Position numbers and translations under genes: made by a program
Part shown: positions 25,261 through 33,838 of the stretch, in pieces
Layout: each line of letters opens with the position of its first letter
Numbering within the stretch: position 1 is the stretch's first letter
Notes under the pieces: generated by a model
The model's input: only the letters and a program-made list of their open reading frames with translations
What the model was told of the DNA's origin: nothing
Database searches by the model: none
Source: CAYFVR01 sp046541515
GTDB taxonomy: Bacteria > Desulfobacterota > Desulfobacteria > Desulfobacterales > Desulfococcaceae
Direction: 5' to 3'
Assembly (NCBI GenBank): GCA_046541515.1
Contig: JBKHDD010000010.1
Location: forward strand, 1 to 62,614
DNA: 62,614 bases

Positions 25261-26535
25261 CTAGGGCGCGATCCGTTCCATCCCGCCCATGTAGGGGCGC
25301 AAAGGTTCGGGGATCGTCACGCCGCCTTCGGCGTCCTGAAAATTTTCCAGGATCGCCGCCAGGGTCCGGCCCACGGCCAGGCCGGAGCCGTTGAGGGTGT
25401 GGACCAGTTCGGCGCCTTTTTTTCCCTTGCGCTTGAAGCGGATGTTGGCCCGCCGGGCCTGGAAGTCCTCGAAATTGGAGCAGGAGCTGATTTCCCGGTA
25501 GACCCCCTGGGCCGGCATCCAAACTTCGACGTCGTAGGTTTTGGCGGCGGAAAAGCCGAGATCGCCGGTGCAGAGGGTCACCACCCGGTAGGGAATGCCC
25601 AGCCGCCGCAGAATCTCCTCGGCGTTGTCCAGCAGGCTTTCCAGCTCGTCGTAGGAGTTGTCCGGCAGGGCGAACTTGACCAGCTCCACCTTGTGGAACT
25701 GATGCTGGCGGATCAGCCCCCGGGTGTCTTTGCCGTAGGAGCCGGCCTCGGACCGGAAGCAGGGGGTGAAAGCGGCGCAATACAGCGGGAGGTCGGCCTC
25801 GTCCAGCACTTCGTCGGCGTAGATATTGGTCACCGGCACTTCGGCGGTGGGAATCAGAAAGTAGTCCCAGCCTTCCAGCTTGAAGAGGTCCTCGGCGAAT
25901 TTGGGGAGCTGGCCGGTTCCCGTCATCGTCTTGCGGTTGACGATGTAGGGCGGCAGCACCTCCCGGTAGCCGTGTTCGCCGGTGTGGACGTCCAGCATGA
26001 AATTGATCAGGGCCCGTTCCAGCCGGGCGCCCGCGCCGAAATACAGCGGAAACCGCGCCCCGGTGATTTTGGCGGCCCGTTCGAAATCCAGAATGCCCAG
26101 CCCCTCGCCGATGTCGTAATGGGCCTTGGCCTCGAAATCAAACGCCGGCGGCGTTCCTTCGGACTTCACCAGTTCGTTTTCCGCCTCGCCGGCGCCCACG
26201 GGAACCGATTCATGGGGAATATTGGGCAGCCCGATCAGGATTTCCTGAACCGTCCGTTCGTATTTCGCCAAGGATCGTTCCAGCTCCTTGACGCGGCTGG
26301 AAACTTCGCGCATTTCGGCGACCGGGCCCTCGGCGTCCTCGCCCTTTTTCTTCATTTCGGCGATTTGATCGGACACCACGTTTCGACGATGGCGGAGGTC
26401 CTCGATCTCCTGAAGAACGGCCCGGCGTCGGGTGTCGCAGTCCCGGAATCGGCTCAAATCGGCGTCGGCGGCGCGGTTGGCCAGCGCGGTTTCCACCGCC
26501 GACAAATTCTGTCGAACGAACTTGATTTCCAGCAT
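25261..26535 (-). CDS. serS: Seryl-tRNA synthetase
   Basis: A 424-aa class II synthetase. The N-terminal long coiled-coil tRNA-binding arm spans about 30-100 (EIEDLRHRRNVVSDQIAEMKKK). The catalytic core holds motif 2, FRSEAGSYGKDTRGLIRQHQF, and motif 3, NGSGLAVGRTLAAILE. Standard length. Ends at a clear terminator. Confidence 0.96.
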   Translation of the reverse strand: MLEIKFVRQNLSAVETALANRAADADLSRFRDCDTRRRAVLQEIEDLRHRRNVVSDQIAEMKKKGEDAEGPVAEMREVSSRVKELERSLAKYERTVQEILIGLPNIPHESVPVGAGEAENELVKSEGTPPAFDFEAKAHYDIGEGLGILDFERAAKITGARFPLYFGAGARLERALINFMLDVHTGEHGYREVLPPYIVNRKTMTGTGQLPKFAEDLFKLEGWDYFLIPTAEVPVTNIYADEVLDEADLPLYCAAFTPCFRSEAGSYGKDTRGLIRQHQFHKVELVKFALPDNSYDELESLLDNAEEILRRLGIPYRVVTLCTGDLGFSAAKTYDVEVWMPAQGVYREISSCSNFEDFQARRANIRFKRKGKKGAELVHTLNGSGLAVGRTLAAILENFQDAEGGVTIPEPLRPYMGGMERIAP

Positions 26536-26742
26536 AATTGATCCTATATTTGCAAAAATTACTTTAGTAATAGGAGGTTACAAACGGTTTTTCGCCGACG
26601 GAAAGGCAACGGTTCGCCAAAACCACGAAAAGCCTTCATAGCAAGGGATGGCGGTTTCGTCAATAATTGTTATAGGTTGACGTGACGGCCGCGTCGGTGT
26701 AAGGGGAGCCCCATTCCAGCCAGATTGCCGGGGAGTGATTTC

Positions 26743-27333
26743 ATGGACGAAATTCGGGAAAAAAAGGCCAGCATTCGGGACGAAACGGTGCGGATGATTC
26801 GCGCCTTCACCGAAGCGGAACTGCGGGAGCGAATCCAGAAAATCGAAGCGCAACTGTTCGATTTCGCCAACTTTATCGAGTCGAGCATCCCTCTGCTGTA
26901 TCTTCCCAAAGGGGTGGAGGTGCCCACCGAAAACATCATCCGGATGGCTTTTCAGCATCATAAAATCGTCGTGTTGCCCGCGTTCAGCCGGGAACGAAAA
27001 ACCATCGCGCCGCTCAAGGTGGACGATTTCGACCGGGATCTCAAAGATTCCGGGCCGCGCGGCGTTCCCGAGCCCGATCCCAAACGGTGCAAAAAAGTGC
27101 CCATGGACCGGATCGATATCGCCATCGTTCCGGGAGTGGCCTTTGACGAAAAGGGGGGCCGGATTGGCACCGGAACCGGTTATTACGACCGGGTCATTCC
27201 CAAGCTGGCCCAGACCACCCGAAAGGTGGCGCTGGCCTATGACGACGCCATCTACCCCCAGGTGCCGATGGAATCCCACGACAAATTTGTGGACATCATC
27301 GTCACGGACAAACGGGTAATTTACAAAATCTGA
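26743..27333 (+). CDS. 5-formyltetrahydrofolate cyclo-ligase
   Basis: A 196-aa MTHFS-family enzyme that converts 5-formyl-THF to 5,10-methenyl-THF with ATP. The signature IVPGVAFDEKGGRIGTGTGYYDRVI is complete, and the N-terminal EIREKKASIRDETVRM helix carries the ATP-phosphate lysine/arginine. The ATG follows GGGGAGTG. It fits a lineage with heavy one-carbon metabolism. Divergently transcribed from serS. Confidence 0.88.
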   Translation: MDEIREKKASIRDETVRMIRAFTEAELRERIQKIEAQLFDFANFIESSIPLLYLPKGVEVPTENIIRMAFQHHKIVVLPAFSRERKTIAPLKVDDFDRDLKDSGPRGVPEPDPKRCKKVPMDRIDIAIVPGVAFDEKGGRIGTGTGYYDRVIPKLAQTTRKVALAYDDAIYPQVPMESHDKFVDIIVTDKRVIYKI

Positions 27334-27429
27334 TCCTTTCGATTGCCCGGCGGTCCTTTCTCCTTTGGCTTCTTCCGCGAAGTCCCCGGCCCGCCGGCCA
27401 TTCCGTTCTTTCCCCCCGGCCACCCCCGT

Positions 27430-28548
27430 TCATCCGGAACTCCGCGCGGCATCTTCCCGAACGTCCCGGGGGTGAATCTCGCCGGTGGAATTCAAAATGG
27501 CTTCCAGCTTCTGGGGGTTGTCGGCCTCGGCCACGGCGATGGCCGTCTCTCCGGCGTTGATGGGGGTTTCCGGGGAGGGATTGAAATGCATTTCGCCGTC
27601 GGCCCATTTGACGGCGACAATGATCAGGTTGAAATTCTGACGAATTCCCGAATCCATCAGCTTGATCCCGTCCAGGACCGATGCGGGCGACACGGGAATC
27701 TCGTCCATCTGAATGTCCCGCCGCTGGTCGGCGAAGGCCGGCTTCAGGAAATTGGTGACGGTGGGTCGATGGTAGGTCGATGGTAGGTCGAAGGATGCGC
27801 CGGGCCACGCCGGCCGCGCCCATGGCGCAGGGAGATTCCGCCCGGTCGGCCCCCGCCGCCCGGAGCTTGGCCTTGGCGCCCTCGCTTCCGGCCCGGGCGA
27901 TGATGGTCAGCTTGGGATGGAGCTGGCCGGCGGCCAGCACGAGGAACACGTTGTCGATGTCGGTGGCCAGGGCCGCCACCAGCCCCTGTGCCCGCTGAAT
28001 GCCGGCCCGCAACGGCAGGGTTTCGTCCGCGGCGTCGCCGGAATGGCAGAGCGCCCGGCCCTCCTCGGTCACATCCGCCAGCTCCGGGGATTTCTCGATG
28101 ACGACGATGTCCATGGGCCGTGTTCGGAGTTTGTCGCACGGCGCCCGGCCGACGCGGCCGCGGCCGCAGATGATGGAGTGGCCGCCGAGGTTGCGGATTT
28201 TGCGATCCAAGCCTCTTCTCCCCAGGATCTTTCGGATCTGGCCTTCCCCCACGAACTGGACGCCGGCGACGTGGACGAAAAAGCCAAAACCGGATAAAAT
28301 GACCCGACCAGAATGGCATAAAGGCGGCCCGCCGGACTGGGCGGGCCGACCTCCGAATGGCCTACCGCGGTCACGGGGACGATGGTCATGCAAAAGGCGT
28401 CCAGGGCGCTCCAGCCTTCCAAAAGCATATGCCCGATGGTTCCCAGCGCCGGCATGGCCAGCGACAGGGCGCCGACGTATATCAGATGGCGGGCGCTGTT
28501 CATGTGGGCGAACCTGGGAAAGGCGGTTCCCCGGCGAGCCTCGTCCAT
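27430..28548 (-). pseudogene. Frameshifted K+ channel with TrkA-N and TrkA-C domains
   Basis: Pieces in two frames add up to one two-helix channel. The pore part (RHLIYVGALSLAMPALG..., pore loop TAVGHSEV) is in one frame. The NAD-binding TrkA-N domain (GGHSIICGRGRVG, VVIEKSPE) is in another. The TrkA-C domain (VLDGIKLMDSGIRQNF) is back in the first. The first shift is a 5-nt insertion (28301-28305). The second is two extra copies of an 11-nt unit (27764-27785). Removing both rejoins RRILRPT to VTNFLKP. The selectivity filter, normally TVGYG, is also degraded to AVGHS. Confidence 0.82.
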
Positions 28549-28606
28549 CGGAACAAACGGAACGCCCCCGGCGAGGCCGGCGATTTTACGAGAATGAAAA
28601 GGCAAA

Positions 28607-29281
28607 ATGGACAAGGAAAATTCAAAGTTTACGCGCCAGAGAGAAGAAATGGTGCGTCGTCAGATCGAAAGTCGGGGCATTGCCGATCCCCGGGTGCTCA
28701 AGGCGCTTCGGACCGTTCCCCGCCACGAATTCGTCAGCGAGGCCCTGGTGGACCGGGCCTACGAGGATTTCCCGTTGCCCATCGGCGAGGGACAGACCAT
28801 TTCGCAGCCGTACATCGTGGCGGAAATGACCCAGGCCCTGGCGCTGGACCCCGAAGATCGGGTCCTGGAAATCGGCACCGGTTCCGGATATCAGACCGCC
28901 ATCCTGGCCGAACTGGTCTACCGGGTCTACAGCGTGGAGCGCATTCATCCGCTGTACGTCCAGGCCCGCCGCCTTTTCGATCGGCTGGGCTACCACAACA
29001 TCGTGACCCGCTTTTCCGACGGCACGGTGGGCTGGGCCGAAGAGGCCCCTTTTGACGCCATCCTGGTGACCGCCGGGTCGCCCAAGATTCCCGAGCCGCT
29101 GGTGAGTCAGCTCGGTCCGGGCGGGCGGATGGTCATTCCCGTGGGGGATCGGTTTTCCCAGGAGTTGACCAAGATATACCGGGACGAGCGAGGCATCCGC
29201 CAGACCCACATGGGCGGCTGCCGCTTCGTGAAGCTGGTGGGGGAACACGGCTGGAAAGCCCGGGAAGGAGAACGACCATGA
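28607..29281 (+). CDS. pcm: Protein-L-isoaspartate O-methyltransferase
   Basis: A 224-aa repair methyltransferase acting on isoaspartyl residues of damaged proteins. It shows the substrate loop GEGQTISQPYIVAEMTQAL, the SAM motif VLEIGTGSGYQTAILAEL, VYSVERI and DAILVTAGSPKIPEPLVSQL. Its stop overlaps the DUF368 start by 4 nt, so the two are co-translated. Confidence 0.94.
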   Translation: MDKENSKFTRQREEMVRRQIESRGIADPRVLKALRTVPRHEFVSEALVDRAYEDFPLPIGEGQTISQPYIVAEMTQALALDPEDRVLEIGTGSGYQTAILAELVYRVYSVERIHPLYVQARRLFDRLGYHNIVTRFSDGTVGWAEEAPFDAILVTAGSPKIPEPLVSQLGPGGRMVIPVGDRFSQELTKIYRDERGIRQTHMGGCRFVKLVGEHGWKAREGERP

Positions 29282-30237
29282 GCCGGCGGGACGCATTTGC
29301 GCTGTTTCTCAAAGGCGTGGCCATGGGCGCGGCCGACGCCGTCCCCGGGGTTTCCGGCGGCACCGTGGCCTTCATCACCGGCATTTACGAAACGCTGGTG
29401 GATTCCATCCGTTCCTTCAACGGAGACGCGGTGCGCCTGCTGACGCGAGGGGAATTTGCCGCGCTCTGGCGGCACGTCAACGGCGGGTTCCTGGCCACCC
29501 TCTTGGCCGGCGTCGGCACTTCCATCCTGCTCCTCTCCCGCCTGCTGCTCTACCTTCTGGACCATCAGCCCGAGCTGATCTGGTCCTTTTTTTTCGGCCT
29601 GATTCTGGCCTCGGTGCTGGTGGTCAGCCGCAAGGTGGGCCGCTGGAGCGCCCCGGTCATCCTGTGGGGCCTCGTCGGCGCGGGCATCGGTTTCGCCATT
29701 ACCGCGGCGGCGCCGGCCGCCACGCCGGAGAATCTGCCCTTCGTGTTTCTGTCCGGGGCCATCGCCATCTGCGCCATGATTCTGCCTGGCATTTCGGGCA
29801 GCTTCATCCTGGTGCTGCTGTCCAAATACCGGTACGTCTTCGGCGCGATCCGGGACCTGAACTTTCCGGTGATTCTGGTGTTCGGGCTGGGTTGCGCCGC
29901 CGGGCTGCTTTCCTTCTCGCACCTGCTCCATTACACCCTGCGCCGTCACTACGTGCCCACCATCGCCGCACTCACCGGCTTGATGGTCGGCTCTCTCAAC
30001 AAGGTCTGGCCCTGGAAGCAGGTGGTGGAGACCTTCGCCAGGTCCGACGGCGAGGTGATTTCGCTGGTGGAAAAAAATCTGTCGCCCTTTGGCTATCTGG
30101 AGGCCACCGGCCGGGAGCCTCATCTATTTTTCGCCGTCCTCCTGGCCGCCCTGGGCTTCGGGATGGTGATTCTCCTCTCCCGCCTGGGGGAAGGTCCCGC
30201 GCAGAAATTCGACGAAGGCCCCCGCCAGGGGCGATAG
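29278..30237 (+). CDS. DUF368 membrane protein (candidate undecaprenyl-phosphate translocase)
   Basis: A 319-aa polytopic protein with about eight helices. Two glycine-proline re-entrant motifs mark the inverted repeat: MGAADAVPGVSGGTVAFITGIYE near residue 15 and CAMILPGISGSFILVLLSKY near 165. DUF368 members (PopT) have been reported to recycle undecaprenyl phosphate across the membrane, which would serve envelope polymer synthesis. The last 114 nt overlap the convergent LysR gene. Confidence 0.85.
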   Translation: MSRRDAFALFLKGVAMGAADAVPGVSGGTVAFITGIYETLVDSIRSFNGDAVRLLTRGEFAALWRHVNGGFLATLLAGVGTSILLLSRLLLYLLDHQPELIWSFFFGLILASVLVVSRKVGRWSAPVILWGLVGAGIGFAITAAAPAATPENLPFVFLSGAIAICAMILPGISGSFILVLLSKYRYVFGAIRDLNFPVILVFGLGCAAGLLSFSHLLHYTLRRHYVPTIAALTGLMVGSLNKVWPWKQVVETFARSDGEVISLVEKNLSPFGYLEATGREPHLFFAVLLAALGFGMVILLSRLGEGPAQKFDEGPRQGR

Positions 30238-31077
30238 GGTCCGGCCCCGCCCCGACGTCAGATAGAAGCGGCGGCGGAGGTTCATGCCTTCGATGGCCAG
30301 GGCCGCGAGGGTCCCGGCCGCCAGCTCTTCGGCCACCGCCACGACGGAGATCACCGAAACGCCCACCCCGCTCTTGATCCCCTGGATCACCGCCCCGGTG
30401 CCGCCCATCTCGGCCACCACCCGCAGGTCCTCCAGTCCCATGCCCGCCGCTTCCAGCCGATGTTGAAACGAGGTCAGCGTTCCCGAACCGGCCTCCCGCA
30501 GAATGAAGGGCGCGGCGGCCAGTTCCGACGGCGACACCGATTCCCGGTTCGCCCAGGGATGGTCGGCGCGCACCACCAGCCGCATTTCGTCCGCGGTGAG
30601 CGGCCACTGCTCGATGGCCCGGTCTCGGGAGCGGGCGCCCACCACCGCCAGTTCCAGCGTCCCGGCCGCGATGGCGGAGAGCATCTCTCCGGTGTCGCCC
30701 AGGGTGAGGGCGACGCGGACGCCCGGATGGCGTTTCACGAATCCGCCCACCACCCGTGGCAGCAGGTAGCCGCCGGGAATGGTGCTGCCGCCCACCGTCA
30801 GCCGTCCCTGTATGGTCCCGTGAAAGGCGGCCAGGGCCGTTTCGGCCTCGTCCCGCAGGGCCAGCAGCCGCCGGGCGTAGTCGTACAGCAACTCCCCCGC
30901 GCGGGTGGGGACCGCCTCCCGGGACAGCCGGTCGATGAGGCGGCAGCCAAAATGGTCTTCCAGATCCTTGATGTGGCTGCTGACGGTGGGCTGGGACAGA
31001 TGCACCGTGCGCCCGGCCCGGGAAAAGGAGCCTTCGTCCACCACGGTGCGGAAGATGTGAAGCTGCCAGAGGTCCAT
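30124..31077 (-). CDS. LysR-family regulator (selenium-metabolism-associated type)
   Basis: A 317-aa LysR protein: winged HTH in residues 1-60 (FRTVVDEGSFSRAGRTVHLSQPTVSSHIKDLE) and a periplasmic-binding-type effector domain from about 90 (GGSTIPGGYLLPRVVGGF). This opening matches the LysR group annotated next to selenium-metabolism genes in anaerobes. No sel genes are in the window, so the regulon is unknown. Its 3' end overlaps the DUF368 gene by 114 nt. It is last in the lpxC-to-coaD run. Confidence 0.88.
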   Translation of the reverse strand: MDLWQLHIFRTVVDEGSFSRAGRTVHLSQPTVSSHIKDLEDHFGCRLIDRLSREAVPTRAGELLYDYARRLLALRDEAETALAAFHGTIQGRLTVGGSTIPGGYLLPRVVGGFVKRHPGVRVALTLGDTGEMLSAIAAGTLELAVVGARSRDRAIEQWPLTADEMRLVVRADHPWANRESVSPSELAAAPFILREAGSGTLTSFQHRLEAAGMGLEDLRVVAEMGGTGAVIQGIKSGVGVSVISVVAVAEELAAGTLAALAIEGMNLRRRFYLTSGRGRTLSPLAGAFVEFLRGTFPQAGEENHHPEAQGGQEDGEK

Positions 31078-31089
31078 GGGGCGGAGCGT

Positions 31090-31590
31090 CTATTCGGGGC
31101 TGCCGGGCCGGGTCCCGAATTTTTCCCGCAACCGGCGGCTCACCTGGGGCGGCACCATGTCGTCCACGTCCCCGCCGAAGCGGGCCGCCTGCTTGATGAT
31201 GGATGAGCTGGTGAAGATCCAGCGCAGGCCGGTCATGAGGAAGACGGTCTGAATTTCCCGATTGAGCTTCCGGTTCATCAGCGCCATCTGGAACTCGTAC
31301 TCGAAGTCGGAAACGGCCCGCATTCCCCGAAGAATCACGTTTTCGTTTCGGCTGGCCACGTAGTCCACCAGAAGCCCGCGGGAGGCGTCCACCTCCACGT
31401 TGGAAAAGTTGGCCAGGCTTTCCTCCAGCATGGTCCGCCGTTCGTCCAGGTTGAAAAGCGTTTTCTTGGATGGATTGCAGAGGATGGTGACGATGACGCG
31501 GTCGAAAATTTGCAGGCCCCGTTCGATGATGTCCAGATGGCCGTAGGTGACCGGATCGAAGGAGCCGGGATAAATGGCGGTGCTCGGCAT
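31090..31590 (-). CDS. coaD: Phosphopantetheine adenylyltransferase
   Basis: A 166-aa nucleotidyltransferase making dephospho-CoA. It has the HxGH-type motif YPGSFDPVTYGHLDIIERG, then LRGMRAVSDFEYEFQMALMN and the C-terminal SSIIKQAARFGGDVDDMVP. Standard length and complete. It sits 12 nt upstream of the LysR gene and just downstream of rsmD, a common pairing. Confidence 0.95.
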   Translation of the reverse strand: MPSTAIYPGSFDPVTYGHLDIIERGLQIFDRVIVTILCNPSKKTLFNLDERRTMLEESLANFSNVEVDASRGLLVDYVASRNENVILRGMRAVSDFEYEFQMALMNRKLNREIQTVFLMTGLRWIFTSSSIIKQAARFGGDVDDMVPPQVSRRLREKFGTRPGSPE

Positions 31591-31658
31591 GGTTCGGTGA
31601 TTCCCTCCGCTTCGGATTGGGTCGGACGTCTTCCCGCCCCCCGTGACGCCGGTCTCCG

Positions 31659-32270
31659 TCAGAAACCGTCCCTTTCCCCGAAGGCGTCGCCGGAAGGCGC
31701 GTCAAGAATGTCGGCACCCATATCACAGTCCAGAAACGAAACAAGGGTTTTTCCGTAGCGTCGCCGGTCGGAAAGGCGGGGACCGCCGGGGACTTCCGGC
31801 GGGGTTTCCTCGGCCGGATGTTCCACCACCAGCCGGGCGCCTTCGGCCAGACATCCGGCCCGGAACAGCCGGGGCAGGACCGTTTCCAGCCATCCCTTCG
31901 CGTAGGGCGGGTCGCAAAAGACCAGGTCGAATGGCGGGCGATGGTTCCGCAGGGGCCCGAGATTCCGCGAGAGATCCCACCGGATCGCCCGTCCTCGGTC
32001 CTTCAGCCCCAGATCGGTCAGGTTCCGGGAGATGGCGCGCAGCGCGTCGGGCATTCGGTCCACGAACACGGCCGTCGCCGCGCCCCGGCTGAGGGCCTCC
32101 AGCCCCAGGGCCCCGGTGCCGGCGAACAGGTCCAGCACCGTCGCGTCCCGAACCGAGGGACCCAGGATGTTGAAGACCGCCTCTCGGATTCGGTCGGCGG
32201 TGGGGCGGACCCCCCGACCGGGAACGGGCCGCAGTTTCCGGCCTCGGCATTCGCCGCCAATGATCCGCAC
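31659..32270 (-). CDS. rsmD: 16S rRNA (guanine-966 N2)-methyltransferase
   Basis: A 203-aa SAM methyltransferase. It starts MRIIGGECRGRKLRPVPG with RPTADRIREAVFNIL, the SAM loop VLDLFAGTGALGLEALSRGA and the catalytic FCDPPYAKGW (usual NPPY-like motif). It follows the ntrX gene by 3 nt and precedes coaD. Confidence 0.94.
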   Translation of the reverse strand: MRIIGGECRGRKLRPVPGRGVRPTADRIREAVFNILGPSVRDATVLDLFAGTGALGLEALSRGAATAVFVDRMPDALRAISRNLTDLGLKDRGRAIRWDLSRNLGPLRNHRPPFDLVFCDPPYAKGWLETVLPRLFRAGCLAEGARLVVEHPAEETPPEVPGGPRLSDRRRYGKTLVSFLDCDMGADILDAPSGDAFGERDGF

Positions 32271-32273
32271 CCG

Positions 32274-33626
32274 CTACCCCGTCTCGCCCAGCAACGCGCG
32301 GAAGCTCTCCATGTCCAACCCCGCCGCGTCGGCGGCCCGCTCGGCGTCGCCGTCGAACTGCAGCAGTTTCCGCCGCAGAAATTCCCGTTCGAACATTTCT
32401 CTGGCCGCCTCCAGCCGGTCCACCGCGAACAGACTCTCCTCCGACTGGAGGCCGCCCCCCCGCCCCGGGTTGTAGGGGGCCGGGATGTCCTCCGCCGTGA
32501 TCCGCTCCTTTTCCAGGGTGATGACCAGGCGGCCGACCAGGTTCTTGAGTTCGCGAACGTTGCCGGGCCAGGGGTAGGCGGCCAGCAGTTCCAGGGCCGC
32601 TTCGTCGATGGTCCGGGCGCGGCCGTCCAGGCTGTTGGCCCGTTCCTGCAGAAAAAGCCGGGCCAGGGCCGGCACGTCCTCCCGGCGTTCCCGGAGCGGC
32701 GGCACGTGAATGGGAATTTCGTTGAGCCGGAAGTAAAGGTCCTGCCGGAACCGGCCCGCGGCGATTTCCGCCTCCAGGTCGCGGTTGGTGGCGGCGATGA
32801 CCCGCACGTCCACCTGAATGTTCCGGCCGCCGCCGGTCCGCTGGAATTTCTGCTCCTGAAGCACCCGCACCAGCCGGGCCTGGGTTTCCGGGCGGAGGCT
32901 GGCCACCTCGTCCAGAAACAGCGTCCCCGCGTGGGCCATTTCCAGCCCGCCCTTGCGCCGGGCCTCCGCCCCGTCAAAGGCCCCCTTTTCGTGGCCGAAC
33001 AGCTCGTCTTCCAGTCGGTCCGCAGGCAGGGCGGCGCAATTGATGTCCAACAGCGGCGCTTCGGCCCGACGGCTAAACTGATGGAGGTTCCGGGCCACCA
33101 GCTCCTTGCCGACCCCGTTTTCCCCGGTGATCAGAATCCAGGCGTCGGTGGGGGCCACCACCGCGATCTGCTTCTGCAGTTCCCGCACCGCGCCGCTGCT
33201 TCCGTTGAGGGAATGCTTGGCCATGGTTTTTCGGCGCAGAAAGCGGTTTTCCTCCTCCAGCTTCCGAAAGTGAAGGGCGTTGTTGATGTCCACGATGACC
33301 CGGTCGATGTTGAGCGGCTTTTCCATCAGGTCGAAGGCCCCCAGCTTGGTGGCTCGCACGGCGGTTTCGATATTGCCGTGGCCGGTGATGATCACCACCT
33401 GGAGCTGGGGCTGATCCGCCTTGATTTTTTTGAGGGTTTCGATGCCGTCGATGCCGGGCATCCAGATGTCCAGCAACACCAGGTCGGGCGCGGTCTCCTC
33501 GATGAGCTTGAGGCCCTCGTAGCCGTTGCCGGCGGTGAGCACCTCGAACCCCTCGTCGGAGAGCAGCCCGCCCAGGGTCTGGAGGATGGTCGGCTCGTCG
33601 TCGATGATCAGAATGGTGGGAAACAT
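32274..33626 (-). CDS. ntrX: NtrX-type response regulator, AAA+ domain with atypical GAFDGA loop
   Basis: A 450-aa regulator. Receiver domain 1-120 (IIDDEP; phospho-acceptor Asp in LLDIWMPG), AAA+ domain about 135-370 (Walker A GENGVGKE, Walker B LFLDEVASL) and a short Fis-type HTH at the end. The sigma-54 contact loop, normally GAFTGA, reads GAFDGA, so activation of sigma-54 RNA polymerase is questionable. The start at MFPTILIIDDE has an AAGGAG site; an in-frame extension does not. The partner kinase gene is upstream on the same strand. Confidence 0.9.
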   Translation of the reverse strand: MFPTILIIDDEPTILQTLGGLLSDEGFEVLTAGNGYEGLKLIEETAPDLVLLDIWMPGIDGIETLKKIKADQPQLQVVIITGHGNIETAVRATKLGAFDLMEKPLNIDRVIVDINNALHFRKLEEENRFLRRKTMAKHSLNGSSGAVRELQKQIAVVAPTDAWILITGENGVGKELVARNLHQFSRRAEAPLLDINCAALPADRLEDELFGHEKGAFDGAEARRKGGLEMAHAGTLFLDEVASLRPETQARLVRVLQEQKFQRTGGGRNIQVDVRVIAATNRDLEAEIAAGRFRQDLYFRLNEIPIHVPPLRERREDVPALARLFLQERANSLDGRARTIDEAALELLAAYPWPGNVRELKNLVGRLVITLEKERITAEDIPAPYNPGRGGGLQSEESLFAVDRLEAAREMFEREFLRRKLLQFDGDAERAADAAGLDMESFRALLGETG

Positions 33627-33838
33627 GAAGACTCCTTGATCCAATTCGATCCGGGTCGGAAAGGTCGGGGTTGGCTCTTGATTGGGCCGGGCGAAAGAAC
33701 CGGCCATGGTTCAGTCGTCGGCCACTTGTCCCGACGGTCCATGGGTCGCCGTCGGGGAAGGCAAAGCAACGATCCCCCGGCGTCCGTGAAGCCCGACGGA
33801 ACGGGCGGCGGCCGGCAATCGGACCACCTTCTCCCCTT

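Noticed and set aside
26536..26742. Possible 6S RNA between serS and the formyl-THF cyclo-ligase gene
   Set aside because: 6S RNA lies beside this gene in gammaproteobacteria, and the gap is about the right size. I could not see the closing stem or central bubble, so it is not called. A covariance-model search would decide.
27764..27785. Tandem 11-nt units as a CRISPR or VNTR array
   Set aside because: Only two full copies with no spacers, and they lie inside a recognisable coding sequence.
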